Assembly (NCBI GenBank): GCA_023144715.1
Contig: JAGLFC010000087.1
Span: forward strand, 1-14,644
Direction: 5' to 3'
DNA from: Gammaproteobacteria bacterium
GTDB taxonomy: Bacteria; Pseudomonadota; Gammaproteobacteria; GRL18
DNA: 14,644 bases
The notes below the pieces were generated by a model. The model worked only from the letters and a program-made list of their open reading frames with translations. It was not told the origin of the DNA and did no database searches. Below are positions 14,483 through 14,644 of the stretch, one piece after another (position 1 is the first letter of the stretch; each line of letters begins with the position of its first letter). The position numbers and the translations under genes were made by a program.

Positions 14483-14644
14483 CTATCGATATTTAAGACT
14501 GGTTTGATAAATTTGTTTTAGCTCTTCAGAATTGAGAAGTGTATCTAATAAAGGAAATAATAGTCGTTCTTCTGTACGAGTATGTTTCTTTAATAATTCA
14601 CCAAACTGTTCTAATAAAGTCGCTAAGTTATCGTTCCCTTTTGA
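14483..14644 (-). CDS. Hemerythrin HHE-domain protein, C-terminal fragment (runs off window edge)
   Basis: Reading the minus strand from the last base gives 53 codons ending in TAG at 14483-14485. The peptide includes LLEQFGELLKKHTRTEERLL followed by FPLLDTLL. The HxxxE spacing (HTRTEE) and the EExxLFPxL pattern match the last metal-binding helix of hemerythrin HHE domains, which hold a di-iron site and bind oxygen or nitric oxide, or repair iron-sulfur centres in YtfE/RIC relatives. Only the last helix region and a short tail are visible, so the subfamily cannot be named. It precedes the diguanylate cyclase gene by 84 bp on the same strand; a shared operon is possible. Confidence 0.72.
   Translation of the reverse strand, partial: SKGNDNLATLLEQFGELLKKHTRTEERLLFPLLDTLLNSEELKQIYQTSLKYR

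Noticed and set aside
1..14644. Mobile elements, CRISPR arrays, tRNA or rRNA genes
   Set aside because: No transposase, integrase, spaced direct repeats or clover-leaf/rRNA-like segments were recognised; gaps between genes are all under about 140 bases.

Overview
The window is AT-rich, gene-dense chromosomal DNA from a Gram-negative bacterium, most likely a gammaproteobacterium. DusA, the FixJ-type regulator, the MenA variety, the CbbQ/CbbO pair and the PAS-GGDEF protein all fit that assignment. A HAO-type multiheme cytochrome beside CbbQ/CbbO would suit a chemolithotroph such as a sulfur oxidiser, or a methanotroph. The genus cannot be read from the sequence. No mobile element, CRISPR array, rRNA or tRNA was seen.

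Left part, plus strand (1-2231): the 3' part of an octaheme hydroxylamine-oxidoreductase-family cytochrome (five of eight haems in view) is followed by a tetraheme NapC/NirT/NrfH-type membrane quinol dehydrogenase. Two short, mutually similar two-helix membrane proteins come next, apparently a tandem duplication. This looks like one electron-transfer operon: quinol to the NapC-type cytochrome to the HAO-like enzyme. The HAO-like protein has no tyrosine where true HAO carries the one that cross-links haem P460, so a reductive role (hydroxylamine, nitrite or NO reduction) is more likely than hydroxylamine oxidation.

Middle part, plus strand (2281-7612): pyruvate phosphate dikinase (ppdK) has its own likely promoter. 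After it a FixJ-type response regulator abuts menA (menaquinone synthesis), with the menA start codon directly after the regulator's stop. A secreted protein follows that appears to join an LprI-like domain to a PliI-like lysozyme-inhibitor domain. A 12-bp inverted repeat at 7681-7718 separates this block from the convergent minus-strand block.

Right part, minus strand (14644 down to 7750): the 3' end of a hemerythrin-domain gene at the window edge, a membrane-bound PAS-GGDEF diguanylate cyclase, tRNA-dihydrouridine synthase dusA, a CbbQ-CbbO (NorQ-NorD) AAA+/VWA pair, and a small GrlR-like protein of unknown role. Neither RuBisCO nor NO reductase genes lie in view, so the client of the CbbQ/O pair is open.

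The best candidate for something undescribed is the HAO-like/NapC-like operon with its duplicated LGCKT small membrane proteins. The LprI-PliI fusion comes second. The nearby menA is consistent with a menaquinol-fed reductive pathway, but that link is inference.
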